From assembly GCA_033220425.1 (NCBI GenBank), contig CM065652.1, positions 2,542,001 through 2,606,000 of the forward strand: a DNA stretch of 64,000 nucleotides. The letters run 5' to 3'. Under the pieces are notes generated by a model. That model searched no databases, was not told the origin of the DNA, and saw only the letters and a list, made by a program, of their open reading frames with translations. Position 1 is the first letter of the stretch, and the number at the start of each line of letters is the position of its first letter. Source of the stretch: Lepraria neglecta (lineage: Eukaryota; Ascomycota; Lecanoromycetes; Lecanorales; Stereocaulaceae). Positions 58,138 to 64,000 of the stretch are shown here, piece after piece. Made by a program: the position numbers and the translations under genes.

Positions 58138-59081
58138 TGCGACAAGGGGATTAGGAGTGGGTTCCAGGAGAACCTGCCAGAAATTATAGACTGGTGCCTC
58201 GAATTAGGTCGTTGGACAGGATGTGATATATCGCTGGTATTGTGCTGTAATCCGATCTTTATCAAGCTGGTGCAGAAGTTGAAAAGGACAGCGGTTTCGT
58301 TAATTCAAGGAGACGCTAGTGCGGTCCGTAAAGGCTTGGCATCTCAAGGCGACAAAAATATGCCCCCAGCTCAGTCGAAGCTCGCTCGGCTGTCGCTTTA
58401 GCGAGGGAGCCGATGCAACACCCCGACTGGGTGATCAACGCTTCGCGCTCACCCTTCCTTCTACTTACTAAGACCCCATTATTCTTATATAGCCTACCTT
58501 AGGGATCTTAGAGATAGTTATTAAAGTAGAGTATAAAAGGGAGCGGTACGCCGCCTATCCTGGCTCTTTAATTCTTACTTTTATAATCTGAAGATTATAA
58601 CTACTATCTCCTCCATAGTTATCCTTGACTCTTCTCTCTATTTTATATAGTTATAGGCCGTAATAATATATCGCTAGTAGAGCTACTAGAGAGACGTCGG
58701 CAAAATCGAACCCGGCCCCAGCAGCCCCAGCAGCCCCAGGCCAAAGCGCGGCGCCCTCGGGCCAAGTCACGTGACTTTAGCCCTATATGATTTTTTTTTG
58801 ATGATCGACCGGCCCCACGTTTAGCGCACCTTTGCCTCCCAAATACCTTCGGTGTCAACCCCCTAGCGCCTTTTGTGTCCCTCACCTCAGTCACGTGATG
58901 CGGATTACTCTACGGGTACATATTTTACCCCTAATTGATCTAGCTGATTCTCTACAAATAGGCTTGGCCTTCAAGGGGTGTTTCGAAGGTCTGTTTCGCT
59001 CCAGATGCCTCATAGTAGGAGCGACAAGTGTTCTCAACACCAATTGGTGCAACCCGAAGCCGATCTTCAGCAATATCCAAG
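58138..59081. other. gene-free stretch with an AT-rich relic and paired CACGTGA sites
   Basis: From about 58470 to 58680 the DNA is strongly AT-rich with many TA steps, the look of an old repeat degraded by RIP. CACGTGA occurs at about 58768 and 58891, which could be E-box-like sites. A CAGCCC tandem run lies near 58720. I cannot name the source element. Confidence 0.4.
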
Positions 59082-60953
59082 TCACCTAATTGGGGTTCCC
59101 CATTTCCTTGGCGTCAGCTGGGCGGAGAGGTCATCCCCCTTCTTGCTTGACATGACACCCAAGACAGGATTGCCTACTTCAAACCTCGGAAACTTCTGTT
59201 GTCCCACGAGTACAATATCAAATCTTTGAACTAACATAGCTACGAACGCAATAACACTTTGTTTAGCAATGAAACGGCCTGGACACAACGTGGTGCTACC
59301 TCTAAAAGGTCGCCAGCTCAACGTGCGTGTTAAAGCGTCATTATCGAGGAAGCGAGCGGACTTGAACTCTTTGACTCTGTCACCAAAGACCTTCTCGTCA
59401 AAGTGAAGTTGGCAGTTAGGGATCATGATGCGATTGCCTTTTCGGAGCTTCTTTCCGCCAATGATTGTATCTTCGGTGCTGGACCGAACTGATGACGAGT
59501 AAGCCGAGAGCCGAAGTACCTCGTTCTAGACGCTATTCAGCCGAGGACAATTCTCCTCCAAGTACTTCACTTCAAGTTCTCCATTAGTGAAAGAATCCTT
59601 TGTCTCCTCTCGCACAATTCGTAACAATCCGGGCTCGAAGAGTATGTATGAAAGCATCCAAAAGCAGCTTCTTCGAGTGTTGGTATTGATCCTAAAACCC
59701 AGCAATTAGCAGCAACCGGTTTCTTTTGGATAGAACAACACTCGGCCCCAATAAATCGTCATCATCATGACCGCGATTTCATGCGTGTCGAATCCCACAT
59801 TCCTCATTTCTGCCTCCATAGCCGGCGTAAACTACGCCATTCCGCCTCTCGCTTCGACCGGTACTTCGAAATACCGTTCTAAGCCGGTGATTACTTCATC
59901 TTTGGCTCTGATCATCTTGCTAGCTAGAAACTTGGGATACTGGTAAAGTACCTGCCATGTGAGTTCGTCGAAAATGAGGAAATCCCAGCTGAGCTTGGGT
60001 TCCATCTCGGCCAAAAGTGGACCAAAGTACGCTTCCTGGCCCGCACAGATAAAAATGTCCGAGGTCCAAGCGTATAACGAGAGAACGACGGCCTGTTCGG
60101 AGACGCTCGAGTTGCAAGGGTATTGGGCCATGTGCTTGAGGCTCAAAGATTTTTGGAAGTACCTAATGAATGTGCTGCGGAGGCCATCGAGCCGTTTCCC
60201 GGGGAACAGCTGGTGAATATGTATCTCACGACCTAGTTTCGCCCAGCGGCTTCCGTTGTGGATTTGAGAATATCTCTTTCTCCCGATCGGGAACTTCGTA
60301 CATAGTTTGCACAGCGAATTCCGAGGAGCCAGAACTTCGCATCACTGCTTGGACAAATATCTCGTAGGACAATGTTGACGTGTTTTTGTAAACCATCGTA
60401 ATGTCTTTGGCATTCGTGAGTATATAGATTTTAGTGCCTGCCGCTGTTATCGTATAGGGCTCTCTCGAGTTGCCAAAGTAGGTTCTACATCACAGATGAG
60501 TAGGACTTGGATGTTTTGATCATGGCTTATTTTGCATAGTCCAGTAGCTGATTGGAGTTCCTAAAGAAGGGCAAGCGCATGTATTTGGTTGAGAATGGAC
60601 ATTTTTACCGAGGACTCCATGGCCTAGTAACCAGTGAGTCATGGCTCGTACTCCAAGTTGGAGGCACATGGGAGTCACCGAGAACTGTTGAAAGATGATC
60701 AGCAAAATTTATACTCAAACATTAGGAACAGCAGTGGATCGCCTGGTATCCAGTAGGGCAGCTCTTTCGGGTCACCTCGATAGAGCAAGGGCAACACTAT
60801 GAATTTCCCGAGTCTCCAAAGCAGAAGACTAATGATGAGTCCGCCGGCAAATGACAGACGCATGTTTGCTCTAATCACCACAGCTAGCGCCGCAGGTGGC
60901 AATAACTCTGCAATATACTGGAAAAACATAGTTAGGAAATCTGATATGCTCAA
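59082..60953 (-). pseudogene. cytochrome P450 pseudogene 2
   Basis: The N-terminal segment (ATG near 60953) has two hydrophobic stretches and ELPYWIPGDPLLFLMFEYKF. The middle part reads LYAWTSDIFICAGQEAYFGP and DELTWQVLYQYPKFLASKMI. The C-terminal part holds a helix-K-like NEVLRLSAYSSSVRSSTED, then SARFLDNDALTRTLSWRPFR and the haem loop GSTTLCPGRFIAKQSVIAFV with the Cys ligand. The architecture resembles fungal P450s related to sterol 7-alpha-hydroxylases. Several in-frame stops and frame changes separate these parts, more than introns can explain. It is unrelated in detail to P450 pseudogene 1. Confidence 0.75.
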
Positions 60954-61752
60954 TTATGGCAGATTAAACAGCCCTGAAATGGCGAACAATATGGAAAGCG
61001 AAAGCTGCCTTTTGGATGTACAGCTTTGCTGTGCAGAACGTCAATGACAGAGGAACGGAACTCGGCAAACGAATTTTCCTAGCCGCGTCTTTGGTCGCTA
61101 TTGCCAGTGGGCGGGGAAATATCTATCCGGAGTGACACAAACCTAATATGGGCCCTGCATATGCACATGCACATGCGCCCACGTCGATCAGTAAGTGGTG
61201 TCCGGATCCCGTGCCACAGCTTTGCATCGGATTAGCTAACTCGTGTGGTAGAGTTGTATTGTACTCGGCCTGTGCCATGCCAAATAGGACCTCACCGCTT
61301 CTTCAAATTCCGCTAGCTTTGGCGAACCACTGCCTACTATCTAACCTGACTAGGGACCGTAGCAACCAAGAGGGGTAAAATAACTTATGGTCAGCCTCGT
61401 TTTCGAGGAGACAGCAGGGCACTAGCTGTGCTCGGAAAGCTCAGATACACGTAAGATGATTAATTACAACTAAGATTGGAAAAGGTTGGCCCGCGAAAAC
61501 CGTAGCCCACCACAACTTCATCCAGATCGCCACTTACCTACACAGTGAAAGAAGAAGGTCATGGACTATCGAATGAGATGTGATTCCCGATTAGTGAGGC
61601 TTTCAAGCACGAGTTCTGACTTATGACCAAATAGACATTGAAGCATTGTGCAAGGCTAAAGCGACCTGCAGCTCATTTTTATTTTGTTCAAATACACAGG
61701 ACTCACTTCTCACGTGAACCTCGTCCTACTCGAGAGTCTAGTCTGGGTTGAG
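60954..61752. other. intergenic
   Basis: About 800 bases without a supported gene. No repeat or RNA recognised. Confidence 0.45.
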
Positions 61753-63393
61753 CTACTGCGCGAAAAGCTTGAACCCGCCCGGCACTCCTTTCTGGAAAAG
61801 GCCATCGGGATCATACTTCTTGCTGACCGCCTGCAACTTTGCTTTGCTAGCCGCACCATATCCATCAATCGGATTTTGTGTCTTGTTCGCATAATTGAAG
61901 TAAATGAACCTGTGAAAGACCCCTGCTTCTTGCGCAAGTGCGTTGATTCCATCAATGAATTCATCTGCCACACTATTGACTAGTGGATCATCACTTGAAA
62001 TTTCCCATGAAGCCGTGAGAAGTGAATTCACCAGTGGGCCTTCCGAGGGATCGAGGCCCTGAGAGTTGCCTCCCAGAGGGTCTGACTTGGAGGTGATTGC
62101 TGGGACAATGGGTTGGAAGGTCAGCGACCATATGATTCCTGTGACCTTTTCGATTTGTTTGATTGTGTCATTGAACTTCCCGTAGACGGTGTTGAGGAAC
62201 GAGAGGTCATTCTTGAATGTGTTTGTGATATAGAGTTCCCTGTTATTTGTTAGGATAGCCACCCAAAGCTCTTGAGGATCCCACAACATAGAAAAGAAAC
62301 ACGAGGGATAGGATTACTGACCGGAGACCGTCAGGGGAATTTGCGCCTCGTTCTACAGTGAAGTTCAAGAGGCTATCGACCCGCAAAGTACTTGCCAGCT
62401 GTGGCTGTATGGTGGTGAAAGGCTGGAGTTTAAGTGGATTTGCCTGTGGTTTAGTGTAGTATAGGCCATTGACCGCAGCACTCCCTTGGCTTCCACTAAA
62501 GCCAAAACTCTGAATGACCGCAGAATAATCATCATATTGTGGATCCTGGGCAAAATTGTAGAAGGCCGTGAGCTGTTGCGGTGCGGTCGTGATAGGATAG
62601 TAGACAACCCCACCCCAAAAGGAACCTTGTTGAAAGGTCTTCAAGTCAAAGCGAGTTACGATACCAAAGTTGTTTGAGCCACCCCGAAGCGCAATCCAGA
62701 GGTCGGCATTTGTATTCTCGTTAGCGTTAACAACACTGCCGTTAGCGAGTACGATCTCGTAATTCACGACATTGTCGCAAACAAAGCCTTTCCGAGCCGA
62801 AAAATATGAGAGGCCACCTGGAGTCCATTAGATATTTACACAGGTAGCAGGGTTCCATTGAACATGATTGACAGACCTCCGAGAGTAAGACCGCCAACCC
62901 CAACCTGTGCCGCACGTCCACCACTCAATGCTAGAGTTTTGGAGTCGAGATATGTGTATACATCAGTCCACTTTGCACCAGCTCCTACTGATGTAATAGT
63001 GTTATCTGCATTCACGGCCACTGCCTTGATGGACGTCATATCAATGACAGCGCCACCCTCAATGGAAGCGCTCCCAGCCCAAGGGGTATGCCCCCCTCCT
63101 TTCACAGCGAACTTAGCTGAGTAATAGCTAGATTCGTAGACGGAAGCCAAGGCATTGACAGCTGTCGCCACGTCATTGGTGTTTAGTGGTGTGACAATGC
63201 AACCGGGGATTATTTGCTCCTCTTGCTGGGAGAAGTATGATGCCTTGGACATCTGATAAGTGGCATCGGAAGGAACTGAGACCTTGCCGGGAAGTGCTTT
63301 TGCTAGAGCATCGTATTGAAATTTGGTGTACGAGCTTGATGGAACAGTTGCGTTTAGTTGATTCGTTCCGTTGGCTGGCGCTGGGTCTGTCAT
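61753..63393 (-). CDS. FAD-linked oxidoreductase (berberine-bridge-like, PCMH-type)
   Basis: Exons 63393-62877, 62817-62329 and 62270-61753 fit in phase for 507 residues. The FAD-binding half contains QIIPGCIVTPLNTNDVATAV, the flavin-binding KGGGHTPWAGSASIEGGAVI (His of GGH is the usual covalent flavin site), and TSVGAGAKWTDVYTYLDSKT. The splice restores VGGLTLGGGLSYFSARKGFV. The substrate half ends FIYFNYANKTQNPIDGYG and KKYDPDGLFQKGVPGGFKLF, the common C-terminus of fungal BBE-like oxidases. The last intron is less certain: a nearby GTCAGT donor at 62321 looks better but breaks frame, so I used GTCTCC at 62328. The frame is open upstream to 63519 with a hydrophobic stretch, so a longer secreted form is possible. 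Substrate unknown. Confidence 0.85.
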
Positions 63394-63546
63394 GTTTGAG
63401 GATGCTTTAATTGAACGGAAGATGAGGCTAGAAAAGAGGAAGGGTGCGAATGTGATGCAAGAAGTAAAGAAGTAGAAGATGTGCGGCAGCAGGAGGTGCA
63501 CGTGGCATACGCACGACAATATAATAGACTTTATAGTAAAACTACC

Positions 63547-63929
63547 TTAGTGTTCTCACTCCTGAAGCTATACACACCGGCACAAGTGGATATGTAAATA
63601 GATGCTTGGGCGGTCTAACGCCAGGGCTAGCAGGCCTAGAAAGGCTACAACAGGTGCCCCAGCGCTAGAAAACTCCCATGCCTAGGCGGCATAGACCTGG
63701 AGTGTAGATAGGCTATATATAGGCTATGTATAAGGTGCGGGTGGGCGGGAAAGAACTGCTATGGCTCTGAAAGAGATGAACTCGACTGAAGAGCCAACTG
63801 CTGGTGGGATGCTCATACAAATAGTGCTCTCAGGAAGCACGGATCTCTCGCTATGGCCCATGGTCATGGCGCATGGCTGAAACCGCATCTGATCATGAGA
63901 CACACTAACCCACAGTCCCACTGTAGCGA
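63547..63929 (+). repeat. 383-bp dispersed repeat, copy 2
   Basis: This is the second copy of the segment at 40514-40896, offset by exactly 23,033 bases with no insertion, deletion or substitution that I could see. It lies just upstream of the FAD oxidoreductase. The sequence beyond it, to the window end, is AT-rich and shows nothing else I recognise. Confidence 0.9.
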
Positions 63930-64000
63930 GAAATCGAAGGACCCAGCGATATAGGATTCGTTTAACTCTATTATAGTTATTATAGATAAATTAACGAAAT

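Noticed and set aside
1-64000. tRNA, rRNA, riboswitch and CRISPR signals
   Set aside because: Reading by eye, no B-box-like GGTTCGANNCC with a matching cloverleaf, no rRNA block and no spaced repeat array was found; a covariance search would be more sensitive.

Overview
The window is nuclear DNA of a filamentous ascomycete (Pezizomycotina). Short introns of about 45-70 bases with GTANGT/GTGAGT donors and CTAAC-like branch sites run through almost every gene. The products are typical of that group: a LaeA-like methyltransferase, a HET-domain protein, a NACHT/ankyrin NLR-like protein, D-xylose reductase and several P450s. The class within Pezizomycotina cannot be fixed from sequence alone.

Layout. 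Positions 0.5-35 kb are mostly conserved core genes: a UPF0658 Golgi membrane protein (-), a kelch/BTB protein (-), CDC20 (+), TFIIA large subunit TOA1 (+), a RidA-family protein (+), an uncharacterised gene split by a hAT-type MITE (+), WDR89 (-), a LaeA-like methyltransferase (+), a TRK potassium transporter (+), a membrane RING-H2 ubiquitin ligase (-), the SAGA/ADA subunit NGG1/ADA3 (+), a decayed protein kinase with an acidic tail (-), and a type II membrane protein of unknown function (+).

Positions 35.8-53.5 kb look like an accessory block: a broken NLR-like gene, a second truncated copy of its 5' end, a P450 pseudogene lying between them, a complete peroxisomal ABC transporter, a HET-domain gene with two in-frame TGA codons, and a tandem family of very small cysteine-rich proteins in various states of decay. 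Positions 53.8-58.1 kb return to core genes: XYL1, SDS22 and the Sec61 beta subunit. After that come an AT-rich relic, a second P450 pseudogene, an apparently intact FAD-linked oxidoreductase, and the second copy of a 383-bp repeat. The first copy of that repeat lies at 40.5 kb, so a 23-kb block is bracketed by two apparently identical direct copies.

The core genes are independent housekeeping genes (transcription: TOA1, NGG1; cell cycle: CDC20, SDS22; secretion: SEC61 beta, UPF0658) and form no operon-like unit. I did not find a clearly new multi-gene system. The best leads are the fresh MITE insertion with intact target-site duplication, the exact 383-bp repeat pair, the tandem small Cys-rich family, and the HET gene broken only by two TGA codons. 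Exon boundaries were worked out by hand from splice consensus and reading-frame phase and have not been checked against transcripts.
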